Positions 50,101 to 59,027 are shown, numbered from the stretch's first letter. The stretch: 64,000 bases of DNA from Candidatus Cohnella colombiensis (GCA_029203125.1 CP119317.1:1612001-1676000); one strand, 5' to 3'. Program-made: numbers and translations. The notes: a model not told the origin generated them from the letters alone.

Positions 50101-51402
50101 AACACCTATTGGTTCGTACACAATATGGCTACATTAGGTCAACGAACGAAGGATATCTGGGCATCTGGTGGGACAAGTGCCACAGTGTACAAGAAAGGCT
50201 CAACCTATAGTGCATTGGTGTGGAATCCATCAAGCAGTTCGATTACAGTAACGTTCCGTAACGCAGGAGGTGTAACCGGTACGGCTACTGTACCGGCTAA
50301 ATCGCTCATTAAGGTTAATCCGATGCAGAGTGGGTCGCCAGGAGGGGGTTCAACAATTAATCTGGCACTGAACAAAACGGTGACCTCATCTGCCAATCCG
50401 AAGAAACCAGCATCCAACGCTGTAGATGGTGACAGTAACACAAGGTGGGAATCGGAACAGAGTGATCCACAGTGGATTCAAGTTGATCTCGGCTCGACTT
50501 CAACAATTGACCGTGTCGTACTTGACTGGCAGAACTCTTACGGAAAATCCTATAGGATCGAAACATCCACGAATGGCACATCATGGACGGAAGTCTATTT
50601 TACAACGTCGGGTTCTAAGGGGATTAACGATATCAGCTTCCCCGCTGTAAGCGCAAGGTACGTCAAATTAACAGGTATTCAACGGGGTTCGCAATATGGA
50701 TACTCACTCTGGGAATTTGAAGTATATGGTAGCGGGGGAACGACAACTTTGTCGCCTCCAACTCTTACTGCGGATACCACACAGAATAATGTGGGTCAGC
50801 CAATGGAGATTACATTCACTGACAATTCATCTTGGAGAAATGCAATTAGTTCTGTAAAAGTGGATGGGACAATCGTAAATTCATCGCAATATACGTTGAC
50901 AGCAGGCAAGCTTACGTTGAATACGAGCTTATTCCCGACAGCCCGAACGTATGAAGTTACTATTACTGCGACAGGCTATATGGTTGCATCCGTTCAACAG
51001 TCTGTCGTAACACCTGGTACAGCTCTGAATTTAGCGTTGAATAAATCAGTGACTTCATCTGCGAATGCCAAGAAGGTCGCTTCTAACGCAGTAGATGGCG
51101 ACACCTCGACAAGGTGGGAATCTGATCACAGCGATCCGCAATGGATTGCGATTGATCTCGGAGCGACCTATGCAATTAGTCATGTTATTCTCGATTGGCA
51201 AAGTGCATACGGTAAAAGCTATGTGATCGAAATTTCACTGAACGGGTCAAGCTGGACAACCGTTTACTCAACAACTTCAGGAAAAGGTGGAATAGAGGAT
51301 ATTACTTTTACTTCAAGTCAAGCACGTTATGTAAGAATGACGGGTACAGAACGAGGAACACGGTACGGATACTCGTTATTAGAATTTGAAGTATATTCAT
51401 AA
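47125..51402 (+). CDS. Secreted GH81 endo-beta-1,3-glucanase with four discoidin modules
   Basis: A 1425-aa secreted enzyme. A signal peptide (~1-41, ending VSAAS) is followed by two F5/8-type C (discoidin-like) modules (about 42-170 and 183-305). A GH81 domain follows (about 315-1050) with PLPSNDWWQSMLIDK, the NLTDHHFTNGYFVFA segment near 765 and SWAGGYGDNANGNNQEAAGE near 835-845 holding the catalytic glutamates. Then come a third F5/8C module, a beta-sandwich module (about 1213-1295) and a fourth F5/8C module at the C-terminus. GH81 enzymes cut beta-1,3-glucan of fungal or plant walls, and the modules bind sugar. Start is TTG 47125 after AAGGGGG. Confidence 0.92.
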   Translation: MKQSSKKVWKPVLKITTLFIIFSLVLSMFNIMPSQNVSAASSYLLSKDRPAFASSIEGNSFTADKAFDGDTSSRWASAWGSDPQWIYVDLGAVAVIDRVVITWQSAYSKSYKIQVSNNEINWTDIHSTTLGSGGVEDITLSGTGRYVRMLSTQRFKPQYGVSLFEFEVYGTGGVNLPSPSYGTNVALNKPTYVSSAAQPASQAVDGNDSTRWVSNASDDQWIYVDLGSVRTLGRVIINWDNAGRTYDLQVSNDATNWTTVFREMNGDGEPINLPIYASSRYLRMKGIIAVSSSGYSISEFKVYDYITGDPKPTYTITPIPVLSTVAVGQGSYALNDLTIRQPKAATYKSANVTSPLPSNDWWQSMLIDKLGGGIITLPLKAKYTKQGLGLLTPGAGYVKTSGNGITADGPPDLYVTANNISPATILNRITGYSDWSVDVVLSDNNVDKMKTTFVKGSPYLYSLFNDATTPEIYLPATTRFFDDNNNTILTTDGATFTGDHIGIEIINSDGAPTPSMVTRSYGVFAPPGTVFTRAGVKLKLSLGGGQNYLSLATLPVQSQLNYFYQHAYAFVTSTNVSYSYNETTSDVTTNFNVATSLKRTGFANTTLMTQFPHQWKITTTPLTALTYLSIRGLLKVVEGNSFTTVDKFYGIVPQFTEPGDSTYSRQTLLQYLAVLDTEMSKNLMQKDAYWQGKKLQPLAMGVLMADQIGDENYKNIFLGRIKTILVDWYTYTSGEPNYYFAYNPEWGTMYYKHSDYSSNSANLTDHHFTNGYFVFASAVLATYDQDFKDKYSGMVEHLIRDYANPSKSDTLYPFFRNFDPYDGHSWAGGYGDNANGNNQEAAGEALFSWVGQYMWGIATGNTTYRDAGIYGFTTELKAIEQYWFNYDNDNWLPGYNHKTVGQVYGSAINFGTFFSGNPYHVYGIHWLPTAEYLTSYAFDPAKAGAMYSGMVADNSGPETGWYHTIWPIQSLSDPQAVLNKWDVTNMQKDAEANTYWFVHNMATLGQRTKDIWASGGTSATVYKKGSTYSALVWNPSSSSITVTFRNAGGVTGTATVPAKSLIKVNPMQSGSPGGGSTINLALNKTVTSSANPKKPASNAVDGDSNTRWESEQSDPQWIQVDLGSTSTIDRVVLDWQNSYGKSYRIETSTNGTSWTEVYFTTSGSKGINDISFPAVSARYVKLTGIQRGSQYGYSLWEFEVYGSGGTTTLSPPTLTADTTQNNVGQPMEITFTDNSSWRNAISSVKVDGTIVNSSQYTLTAGKLTLNTSLFPTARTYEVTITATGYMVASVQQSVVTPGTALNLALNKSVTSSANAKKVASNAVDGDTSTRWESDHSDPQWIAIDLGATYAISHVILDWQSAYGKSYVIEISLNGSSWTTVYSTTSGKGGIEDITFTSSQARYVRMTGTERGTRYGYSLLEFEVYS

Positions 51403-51420
51403 TCTAATCGTCTGAATAAT

Positions 51421-51464
51421 AAATGAAGTAAGCCCATGCGTAAATGCATGGGCTTACTTCATTT
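51421..51464. terminator. 19-bp perfect bidirectional terminator
   Basis: Arms 51421-51439 and 51446-51464 pair perfectly, A-rich at one end and T-rich at the other, with a GTAAAT loop. It serves both the glucanase gene and the convergent gene at 51496. Confidence 0.92.
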
Positions 51465-51495
51465 GCTAGATACACTTTGTTTCAGCATATGATCT

Positions 51496-52035
51496 TTATG
51501 TACTTGGAAAGATGGAGGCTTCTTTACTACCATGTGTGAACAAGAGTTGGTTGATCTTCTGTAGACGTAAGCATTCATTTGGTTTTAACTCAAGTTGAAA
51601 GTAACCATACATATAGGCGGCTTCATAGAATGAGAGCTCTGTATAGCAGACAACAGATTGCGTATGGAACGGATTATCAATAATAATTTGCCATTCACCA
51701 TCCCGATCTGCTTCAGATATCGTTGCCAGCACCTCATTCTTGACCCGAAAGATGCTATCAAACTCATCCCATAGGAGACTCCATGCAGGGCTGAGGCTTC
51801 CTGGTTTCGGAAATAAGCGTCTGCCTCTTTTCAGTAGCGTTTCAAAGTGAGTTTTTTCTGTATCCGTGTAGCTTTTTAACCGTGTACGAAATTGTTCGAC
51901 AAATTGGTAAAAGGGGGAGTAACCGCAGTTTTCCATTTCCGTTTGGTACACTCGTTCAGCTTCTGAATTCTCAAGCTGCATATAATAGCTAAAAGACAAG
52001 TCAGTCATCTCGAGAAGCCCCACATTCATATCCAT
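51496..52035 (-). CDS. Hypothetical 179-aa protein
   Basis: I do not recognise this cytoplasmic protein. It is helical and rich in aromatic and acidic residues: YYMQLENSEAERVYQTEMEN, FEFYQFVEQFRTRL-like segments, and LELKPNECLRLQKINQLLF near the end. There is no signal peptide or known motif. It is a single gene on the minus strand between two terminator/promoter gaps, and its codon use is like that of its neighbours. Confidence 0.6.
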   Translation of the reverse strand: MDMNVGLLEMTDLSFSYYMQLENSEAERVYQTEMENCGYSPFYQFVEQFRTRLKSYTDTEKTHFETLLKRGRRLFPKPGSLSPAWSLLWDEFDSIFRVKNEVLATISEADRDGEWQIIIDNPFHTQSVVCYTELSFYEAAYMYGYFQLELKPNECLRLQKINQLLFTHGSKEASIFPST

Positions 52036-52153
52036 ATTTGAGTTCTATAACCATCATTATTATACATGATGCACTGGCAACACGTCCTGTTTTTTATGAT
52101 ATAATGAGAACCAATGAATTCTGATAAAGATCGCTATGGGAGGGAACCGGAAG

Positions 52154-52678
52154 ATGAATCGTCGTTTTGTCATCGAGGCTGTCATGATCGCGATTTACGG
52201 TCAGCTTCTGCATCCGAAACATCCTGTAGAATACAGGATTCCGTACTCGACGGTGATGGAGCTATATGAAATGAGAGTTAGCTCTGAGCCTATTATGCCA
52301 GAAGCAAACGATGATTATTATGTGAAGTCGATGATGGGTGAGATGATTCAATTTTTTGAAGACCCATTCAATAAGAAAAAGCTAGAACGTGCATTAATTG
52401 CACCTTGGCGAGAAAGTCCTCCAATGCCTATTAATGATCATGTGACTTTCGTCGTTGTGAATACGATTGAAAATGCTCAATATGGCGAATTGCTGGATCC
52501 GGTTGAAACCGATGTTGTGCTGTTATCGCTTCGCTCGCAATGTCCAATCCTAACCGATCAAATTGATTTCCAAGAAAAGGTCATCCAGAACAGCGTGCCT
52601 GTGCAATTATTCGATATTGAAGATTTTGAATTTGCACTAGAGCATAAAGTTACAACCCCAGATGGCCATTCTCAGTAA
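52154..52678 (+). CDS. Hypothetical conserved-looking 174-aa protein
   Basis: A 174-aa cytoplasmic protein of unknown function, starting MNRRFVIEAVMIAIYGQLLH. It has PYSTVMELYEMRVSSEPIM, MIQFFEDPFNKKKLERALI and a C-terminal acidic stretch (FDIEDFEFALEHK). GGGAGGG and GGAAG precede ATG 52154; the upstream in-frame GTG at 52136 lies too far up. It ends 16 nt before the metallochaperone gene, so the two are likely cotranscribed. Confidence 0.65.
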   Translation: MNRRFVIEAVMIAIYGQLLHPKHPVEYRIPYSTVMELYEMRVSSEPIMPEANDDYYVKSMMGEMIQFFEDPFNKKKLERALIAPWRESPPMPINDHVTFVVVNTIENAQYGELLDPVETDVVLLSLRSQCPILTDQIDFQEKVIQNSVPVQLFDIEDFEFALEHKVTTPDGHSQ

Positions 52679-52694
52679 GGAGTAAGCACCGAAG

Positions 52695-53651
52695 ATGAAT
52701 AAAGAAATTATTCCTGTATATATTTTTAGTGGATTTCTGGGCAGTGGGAAGACGACATTGCTTAATAACTTGATTAACGACGCCAAAAGCAAAGGACTTA
52801 AACCTGCTGTAATACTTAATGAAGTGGGAGATGTCAACGTAGAAGGCGCTTTGGTCGGTACAGATACCCCTTTAGCAGAAATATTGGGTGGTTGCATTTG
52901 TTGTTCATTGAAAGGGGACATCAGTACTGAGCTTGTCCAACTGGTACAACAACACCGCCCTGATGTAATCTGGATTGAATCTACAGGGATAGCAATGCCA
53001 CTTGAATTGATCGATGGGGTTACAGAAGCCTCACTCTACGAACGTGTTGCACTTGCGAGCATTGTGACTGTAGTCGATTGTCGGCATCTTTTAGATCGCG
53101 TACGAATAGGTACGGGGAAAACCTTTCGTCTGATGAAGGAACAGATTGCTGCAGCTGATTTAATTGTTCTCAATAAAGCCGATCTAGTTCAGACGCTGGA
53201 GCTGGATGAGCTCAGAAGCTATATCGATATTTGGAATCCGTATGCGAGTTCTAAAATTACTGTAAAAGCTCAGCTTGATATGGAGTGTCTTGTGCAGGGT
53301 CAAGGTTCGAATTCTAAAAGGATTTCCGAGCACGATCATAAAGCTCATCACGATCACGATCATAAAGCCCATCACGAGCACGATCATGTTCATTCCGTTA
53401 CTTACTTTTTGAATCGTTCAATTGATAGCCAGGCTTTCGAACTTTTTTTGAAAAGATTGCCTGAGGGGATATATCGTGCGAAAGGGATCGTTACTTTTTC
53501 TGATACCGCCAGTCAATTTCTATTCCAGTATGCTTACCGAGAAAGTGATTTTATGAGAATTTCTCCTCAAGGTAAAGTGCAGGAAGTTGCAATTTTTATT
53601 GGAGAAAACTTTTCAAAGCAGCAGCTACTAGAACAATTGGATCAGCTATAA
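52695..53651 (+). CDS. COG0523/ZNG-type GTPase metallochaperone
   Basis: A 318-aa G3E-family GTPase. Walker A is FSGFLGSGKTTLLNNL, the metal motif is GGCICCSL (CxCC), the base motif VLNKADL, and a histidine-rich insertion at about residues 213-236 alternates His and Asp (HDHKAHHDHDHKAHHEHDHV). The C-terminal CobW_C-like domain follows. The family loads zinc or other metals into client proteins, often under metal limitation. No Zur-type box was recognised upstream. Cytoplasmic. Confidence 0.9.
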   Translation: MNKEIIPVYIFSGFLGSGKTTLLNNLINDAKSKGLKPAVILNEVGDVNVEGALVGTDTPLAEILGGCICCSLKGDISTELVQLVQQHRPDVIWIESTGIAMPLELIDGVTEASLYERVALASIVTVVDCRHLLDRVRIGTGKTFRLMKEQIAAADLIVLNKADLVQTLELDELRSYIDIWNPYASSKITVKAQLDMECLVQGQGSNSKRISEHDHKAHHDHDHKAHHEHDHVHSVTYFLNRSIDSQAFELFLKRLPEGIYRAKGIVTFSDTASQFLFQYAYRESDFMRISPQGKVQEVAIFIGENFSKQQLLEQLDQL

Positions 53652-53658
53652 AACGCGA

Positions 53659-53708
53659 ATAAGCCGTGCCGACACGTTTCGCAAAGTCGGTATTTAGGCT
53701 TATTTTTG
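53659..53708 (+). terminator. Terminator after the metallochaperone gene
   Basis: Stem AATAAGCC..CCGAC / GTCGG..GGCTTATT with five T residues after it (53704-53708). Confidence 0.85.
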
Positions 53709-53802
53709 TATCGCCTAGCAACTTTTCAGTAAGCGTTACGTTATAGACTATATCCTTAGAATTTGTTAAATAGAAAAAATGCAGTGAAGTAAAGGAGCTA
53801 TT

Positions 53803-55773
53803 ATGCTAAAAAAATGGATTCAATTATCTCTCAGTATTCTCTTGATTTTATCTTTCTCAATTCCGGTCAATGCAGCAGAAAATAGTAATGGCGAACAAAA
53901 GCTTGTTATCGTACAAGATTCCAACCAGATGATTCACAATGGCACAACCGTACTTGCAACAGGTCCTAGTTCAATCATTAAAGGTGTTACATTCGTCTCG
54001 GCGCGCTCAATCATTAAAGAGCTTGAAGGTACACTCGCGTATGACAAGAATACAAAGGAATATGCACTTAAAATGGGTGACAATGTCATTAAGCTGAAGG
54101 TAGGAGAACTTAATTACACGCTAAATGATACTAGTAAAGTATGGCAAGCAGCACCACTCGTACAGAAGGGTACTTTGATGGTACCGGTAAAGTCGATCGC
54201 GGCAGGATTCGGTTTAAAGTTAAAGTTGAACGCCAAGGAAAAAAAGATAGAGCTTACTTGGAAGAAGATTGTTCAACCGATTGCTCAATTTTCAGTATCG
54301 ACTTCTACTCCATATGCAACACAGACCTATGTGGAGTATACGAATGAATCGTATTCACCTTATGGAGCTAACATTGTCGATGAGAAATGGGAAAATCAAA
54401 TCCATGTTTTTGATGATGCAGGTTTTTATACGGTTACGCATTGGGTAATGGATGAGAACGGCCTATGGAGTGAACCATATTCCGTTATCCTTGCAGTTAA
54501 ACCACCCAATCAGCCACCTGTCGCATCTTTCGTAACGGAAAAAGACACTTACAAAATGGGTGAGTATATTCGTTATTACGATAGAAGTACAGATGATGAA
54601 AATGCAATTGTGAAAAGCACATGGACGAACCAACAAAATGGATTTTTTGTACCAGGACCACAGACGATTACGTTGCTCGTAACGGATGTGAACGGTGCAA
54701 CCAATGAAATTTCAAAAACAATTACGATTACAGATGAAACGAAGTATACAGAAGAAGAATTTAATTTGATCTATACCCCTATCGGTGAAAAATTCACGTT
54801 CAATGGCTCAGATGTATTAAAGATGACTCAATTGAACTACTATATTTATCCTACGAATCATCAACAGACGCTCTTTCGTTCCAATAGTCCAGAGACTATT
54901 GTTGATGAAGGGATCACCTACGAGGATCAAGTACAAGGTAACGTCAGATTCATGCTCCATCATTTTAATTCTAGATTATCGCCTGTGAAGGTTTACATCA
55001 TTGCTACAAACAACAATGCGAAGACTGCAACTGTGAATCTTGGACCGATCGGAATGGGTGGACCAAGTACGAGCGTATCGTCAGCGGGTCGCCTATCGGT
55101 TGGGAGATATTTGGAATCTCGTGAATTGGTTAATAACAGAACGGTATCTATTCCAGCAGGTGAATCACGTGTGTTGTATACCGAGCTAAGCGCTAAAAAA
55201 ATCAATACTGGAGAAACATACTCCATGATTGGTGACGTGGTAATGGATGCGACACTTAAAGTGCAAGTTGTTGTAGTAGATGCGACCAAAGATGTCATGA
55301 AGGTGTTGCCTATGCTACCTAAATTACCGAGCATCGATCGACATGTACGTGGTACATTTGAACTCGCTGATCGCATTCTAACTTTGAATGATTTACTAGG
55401 GGAAACAAGAACGCGTATCATTTTCGGTGAAAATGTTGTAGATAAGCCGTTAAGCGGATATGACACATTATCTCAGAGAGAAGTAAATAACACAGGGAAT
55501 TATGGGACCTTCTATACGGTCCAGCTAAATAATGTGAAGGCAAACACAGCGATCCTATTAAATCCACGTGGTGGCCACTATTCAGGGGCGTTCACAGTGA
55601 ATGGGGAAGTTGTATACACGACATATAATAGCATTCTGAAAAATCCGAATGAAGTTGGAATGCTATATCGGACCGGAGATGAACTAGAATCAGTAACGAT
55701 TGAATTCGTGCCTGCTCCGGGTAGTAATCTGCCGATCAACCTATTGTTCGTTCCGATGCCGGAAATTAAATAA
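53803..55773 (+). CDS. Secreted stalk-domain (copper amine oxidase N-terminal) protein with PKD-like domain
   Basis: A 656-aa secreted protein. After a signal peptide (~1-25, VNAAE) come a copper amine oxidase N-terminal-like 'stalk' domain (about 30-155; MIHNGTTVLATGPSSIIKGV, TLMVPVKSIAAGFGLKL) and two beta-sandwich PKD-like domains, the second near NQPPVASFVTEKDTYKMGEY. The C-terminal ~330 residues are beta-rich and not recognised. Despite the name, this stalk domain has no oxidase activity; it is common in Paenibacillus cell-surface proteins and probably binds wall polymers. A good AGGAG site precedes ATG 53803. Confidence 0.85.
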   Translation: MLKKWIQLSLSILLILSFSIPVNAAENSNGEQKLVIVQDSNQMIHNGTTVLATGPSSIIKGVTFVSARSIIKELEGTLAYDKNTKEYALKMGDNVIKLKVGELNYTLNDTSKVWQAAPLVQKGTLMVPVKSIAAGFGLKLKLNAKEKKIELTWKKIVQPIAQFSVSTSTPYATQTYVEYTNESYSPYGANIVDEKWENQIHVFDDAGFYTVTHWVMDENGLWSEPYSVILAVKPPNQPPVASFVTEKDTYKMGEYIRYYDRSTDDENAIVKSTWTNQQNGFFVPGPQTITLLVTDVNGATNEISKTITITDETKYTEEEFNLIYTPIGEKFTFNGSDVLKMTQLNYYIYPTNHQQTLFRSNSPETIVDEGITYEDQVQGNVRFMLHHFNSRLSPVKVYIIATNNNAKTATVNLGPIGMGGPSTSVSSAGRLSVGRYLESRELVNNRTVSIPAGESRVLYTELSAKKINTGETYSMIGDVVMDATLKVQVVVVDATKDVMKVLPMLPKLPSIDRHVRGTFELADRILTLNDLLGETRTRIIFGENVVDKPLSGYDTLSQREVNNTGNYGTFYTVQLNNVKANTAILLNPRGGHYSGAFTVNGEVVYTTYNSILKNPNEVGMLYRTGDELESVTIEFVPAPGSNLPINLLFVPMPEIK

Positions 55774-55790
55774 ATCGATGAATGATAGGA

Positions 55791-55840
55791 AAGCCACCAG
55801 AGTGTAGTTCAATTTGAACTGTACCCAGGTGGCTTTTTTT
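55791..55840 (+). terminator. Terminator after the stalk-domain gene
   Basis: Stem AAGCCACC/GGTGGCTT with an inner GTTCAA/TTGAAC stem and seven T residues (55834-55840). Confidence 0.92.
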
Positions 55841-55916
55841 AGTTATTAGATTGAACCCCATGTTATGCTATAATCGTTTCTATGAAAAGCTGTGTCGATA
55901 GGGAGCTAAGAAAAAG

Positions 55917-57068
55917 ATGAAATTTCATCCACGAATGGTTGTCATTATTTTCGGTATTCTCATTCTGTATACGGGAATCAACTTTTATTTAGGTCTAAAT
56001 TTGATGTGGTGGTTGGATTCGTTAGATATCGGATATTCATCATTATGGCTATGGATGATTTTATCCGTTTTTGCTTATGGATATATCATTGGACGTATTC
56101 CACTATCGAAATATATAGCTCCAGTCGCGCGATTACTTAAGGTATTGGGCTCATGTTGGATCTACGTGATAGAGATTGGACTTATTCTTGCACTTATAGT
56201 GGATTTAGGTGGCGTTGTTGTCCGATTAGTGGGAGGAGAGCTACTTACTTACACGCAGTTCTTCGGCACGATCGCTATCGTTAGTTTAGTGCTTTCTATG
56301 GTCGTGGGAATGAAAAATGCTTATTCACCAATCGTACGGAAATATTCCATCAAAATCGATAAAAAAGGGCGTCAATTTCATAAGCTCAATGTTGTTGTCG
56401 CATCGGATATCCACCTTGGAAATTTAGTTGGAAATCGGCACATTCGCAGACTGGTTAAACAGGTCGATGTGCTGAAGCCCGATCTCGTCCTGCTGCCCGG
56501 AGATGTGATAGATGACTCAATCGAGCCATTTCTGCGCAAGGAGATGAGTAAGGAGCTTGCCAAGCTGAAGGCCAAGCACGGTGTCTATGCCATACTAGGT
56601 AATCACGAGTATTATGGAGGGCATATCGAGCAATATGTTCAGAAGATGAAAGAGATTGGCATTCGCGTATTACAAGATGAGGTCGTTGAGCTTCATGATA
56701 GCTTGTACATCGTAGGACGTAAGGATAAAACAGCAGAATCCACGGGACCTGAAGGTAGAGTTGCGGTTGGCGAGTTGACTGCTGATCTCATGAAAGATAA
56801 ACCGATTATTTTGCTGGATCATCAGCCGACAATGTTTCAGCAAGCCGCCGATGCTGGCGTCGACTTAATGTTAAGTGGCCATACGCATAGAGGACAGTAT
56901 GTACCGAATCATCTGTTTACAAAAAGATTGTTCGAGCTTGATTGGGGCTATATGCGTAAGCATGCTATGCATGTTATCGTTTCGTCAGGGTTTGGCTTCT
57001 GGGGGCCTCCGGTAAGATTAGGGAGTCGTTCGGAAATTATACATGTTACGATTGAATTCGATCTGTGA
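55917..57068 (+). CDS. Membrane metallophosphoesterase (YkuE/YpbG-like)
   Basis: A 383-aa protein with about four membrane segments in the first ~125 residues and a calcineurin-like phosphoesterase domain. The metal motifs are VVVASDIHLGNLVGN, LVLLPGDVIDD, YAILGNHEYYGGH, LLDHQP and LMLSGHTHRGQ, all complete for a two-metal site. In Bacillales such proteins act on lipid or nucleotide phosphates at the membrane surface; the exact substrate is unknown. ATG 55917, 19 nt after GATAGGGAG, starts the frame. Confidence 0.88.
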   Translation: MKFHPRMVVIIFGILILYTGINFYLGLNLMWWLDSLDIGYSSLWLWMILSVFAYGYIIGRIPLSKYIAPVARLLKVLGSCWIYVIEIGLILALIVDLGGVVVRLVGGELLTYTQFFGTIAIVSLVLSMVVGMKNAYSPIVRKYSIKIDKKGRQFHKLNVVVASDIHLGNLVGNRHIRRLVKQVDVLKPDLVLLPGDVIDDSIEPFLRKEMSKELAKLKAKHGVYAILGNHEYYGGHIEQYVQKMKEIGIRVLQDEVVELHDSLYIVGRKDKTAESTGPEGRVAVGELTADLMKDKPIILLDHQPTMFQQAADAGVDLMLSGHTHRGQYVPNHLFTKRLFELDWGYMRKHAMHVIVSSGFGFWGPPVRLGSRSEIIHVTIEFDL

Positions 57069-57115
57069 AACTTGTAAGCCCACTCAAAATAGCAAAGCAT
57101 GCAATAATGCAGCCT

Positions 57116-57154
57116 TTATCCCCTTGGATATGGGCTGCATTTTTCTATTCGCTT
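57116..57154 (+). terminator. Terminator after the metallophosphoesterase gene
   Basis: Stem AATGCAGCC..ATCC / GGAT..GGGCTGCATT followed by TTTTTC. Confidence 0.85.
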
Positions 57155-57205
57155 TAACTCCATTCTTAATACCGACACACTTTAATATAATAATGAGACA
57201 TTAAA

Positions 57206-57259
57206 GACACAATAATCAAATATATATTGTGTCATATATAATCATATGATATATATTAT
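57206..57259 (+). promoter_or_regulatory. glpX promoter region with two CcpN-like boxes and an inverted repeat
   Basis: GACACAATA (57206-57214) and TATTGTGTC (57225-57233) form a perfect 9-bp inverted repeat. TGTGTCATATA (57228-57238) and TATGATATATA (57245-57255) both fit the CcpN consensus as I recall it, TRTGHYATAYW. A weak promoter TTGTGT-17-TATATA lies over them. The area is very AT-rich, so chance matches are possible. Confidence 0.45.
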
Positions 57260-57283
57260 ATAAAGATTTGGAGGCGATTAAGG

Positions 57284-58243
57284 ATGGAAAGAGAGCTAGC
57301 ATTAGAGATAGCGCGGGTTACAGAGTTGGCAGCGTTGGCCTCAGCACCATGGATGGGTAGAGGGGATAAGATTAATGCGGATGGAGCAGCTACTGCTGCG
57401 ATGAGAAAGATGTTTGACACTATTGAAATTAGAGGCACAGTCGTTATAGGTGAAGGCGAGATGGACGAAGCTCCCATGCTGTATATTGGTGAAGAAGTGG
57501 GCAATGGTGAGGGAGCAGAAGTGGATGTCGCCGTTGATCCACTAGAAGGGACTGAAATCGTGGCGAAGGGACTTAACAACGCGATGTCTGTGGTCGCGGT
57601 TGCTAGCAAAGGGAATCTCCTTCATGCACCGGATATGTATATGGAAAAGCTTGCAGTAGGTCCCGAGCTAGTAGGCAAACTTTCGCTCACTGATCCATTG
57701 GAAGTAACATTGAGACGTGCTGCTGATATTTTAAATAAAAATGTATCCGAATTAACCGTAATGCTGCTTGATCGAATTCGTCATGAATCGATCGTGCAGA
57801 AGCTCCGTAAAGTCGGAGTTCGAATTAAGTTCATCTCGGACGGAGACGTTGCAGGAGCTATGGCACCTGCCTTCCCTGAAGCGGGGATTGACTTGTATGT
57901 GGGCTCAGGTGGTGCTCCAGAAGGGGTGCTTGCAGCGGCAGCCTTGCAATGTTTAGGTGGAGAAATTCAAGGTAGACTTATGCCTTCGAATGCTAAGGAA
58001 TATGAGCGTTGCATCCAAATGGGTATTGAAGATCCCTACAAGGTACTTACTATGGCTGATATGGTCGGCACAGACGATGTCATTTTCTCTGCAACAGGTG
58101 TCACTCCAGGTGAGTTTCTTGGCGGTGTAAGGTATTTGCCAGATGATCGTGCGGAGACTCATTCTATCGTGATGAGATCGAAAACGAAGACGATCCGATT
58201 TATTCGAGCCATTCACTATTTACCGAACAAAGCTTTGAAATAA
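57284..58243 (+). CDS. glpX: Class II fructose-1,6-bisphosphatase
   Basis: A 319-aa GlpX-type enzyme of gluconeogenesis, removing phosphate from fructose-1,6-bisphosphate. Motifs: TELAALASAPWMGRGDKINA, VVIGEGEMDEAPMLYIGE, VDVAVDPLEGTEIVAKG and VGSGGAPEGVLAAAALQCLG, all in usual order with the metal-binding acidic residues. GGAGGCGATTAAGG precedes ATG 57284. It stands alone and may be repressed by CcpN-like control on sugar, given the boxes at 57228 and 57245. Confidence 0.95.
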   Translation: MERELALEIARVTELAALASAPWMGRGDKINADGAATAAMRKMFDTIEIRGTVVIGEGEMDEAPMLYIGEEVGNGEGAEVDVAVDPLEGTEIVAKGLNNAMSVVAVASKGNLLHAPDMYMEKLAVGPELVGKLSLTDPLEVTLRRAADILNKNVSELTVMLLDRIRHESIVQKLRKVGVRIKFISDGDVAGAMAPAFPEAGIDLYVGSGGAPEGVLAAAALQCLGGEIQGRLMPSNAKEYERCIQMGIEDPYKVLTMADMVGTDDVIFSATGVTPGEFLGGVRYLPDDRAETHSIVMRSKTKTIRFIRAIHYLPNKALK

Positions 58244-58403
58244 AATTCATAATTTGAACATGAAGCGGTTCCACATTTAGAGGCACGAAATTTCATCTCA
58301 TTTTAATGTTCTCTTTATATTTCTTTCAGCCTTATCTTGCATAATAGACTTATTCTACTGAACGACTACTCGATTCAGTCATCATAAAGGAGAATCTATT
58401 ATT

Positions 58404-59027
58404 ATGAATAAGCCAGCACAGCCTTGGGTTTGGATGACAACTTCAGCGATATTACTTGTCGCTTTAATAGTCTACATTGTTATATACCCACCGGGTGATA
58501 AAGTAATAACAGGTACAGATGCAGTAGTAAAAGTGAACGATACATCAATTAGCAAGAATGAACTTTTTGACGCTTTAGTTGCAGCAGGTGGTGGGCAAAC
58601 ATTGGATACACTCGTGAGTAGCGAATTAATTCGTCAAGAAATGGAGAAGCAAGGATTAGTGTTAACCGACGAGGACTATGAAAAGGAACTTGAAACCATT
58701 AAGCAATCGGTAGGTAGCGAAGAAGATTTCCAGAGTCTATTGAGCATGTACGGCATGACGGTTGAGGATTTAAAGAAGGAACTCAAATCACAAGCGCAAT
58801 TGCGTAAGCTGCTTGAAGATCAAGTATCCATAACGGATGAGCAGATCAAGACGTACTATGATGAAAATCTAGAAGATTTAACCGTCGATGGTGTAGCTCC
58901 AACTCTAGAAGCAAAGACGGAAGAAATTCGTGCGACACTGATGGATGAACAATTAAGTACATTGTCCGCAACGTGGCTCGAAGAGCAAAAGACGAAATCC
59001 AATATTGAGTATTTCATTGATCTATAA
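58404..59027 (+). CDS. Membrane-anchored SurA_N-like chaperone fragment protein
   Basis: A 207-aa protein with an N-terminal membrane segment (about residues 11-30, TTSAILLVALIVYIVIY) and a SurA N-terminal-type chaperone domain (VVKVNDTSISKNELFDAL, then ELIRQEMEKQGLVLTDEDYE, and VSITDEQIKTYYDENLEDLT). Unlike PrsA it has no parvulin isomerase domain and no lipobox cysteine, so it is a chaperone-only or signalling-type relative. It would hold secreted proteins near the membrane; a SecA2-like ATPase gene follows. AAAGGAG precedes ATG 58404. Confidence 0.78.
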   Translation: MNKPAQPWVWMTTSAILLVALIVYIVIYPPGDKVITGTDAVVKVNDTSISKNELFDALVAAGGGQTLDTLVSSELIRQEMEKQGLVLTDEDYEKELETIKQSVGSEEDFQSLLSMYGMTVEDLKKELKSQAQLRKLLEDQVSITDEQIKTYYDENLEDLTVDGVAPTLEAKTEEIRATLMDEQLSTLSATWLEEQKTKSNIEYFIDL

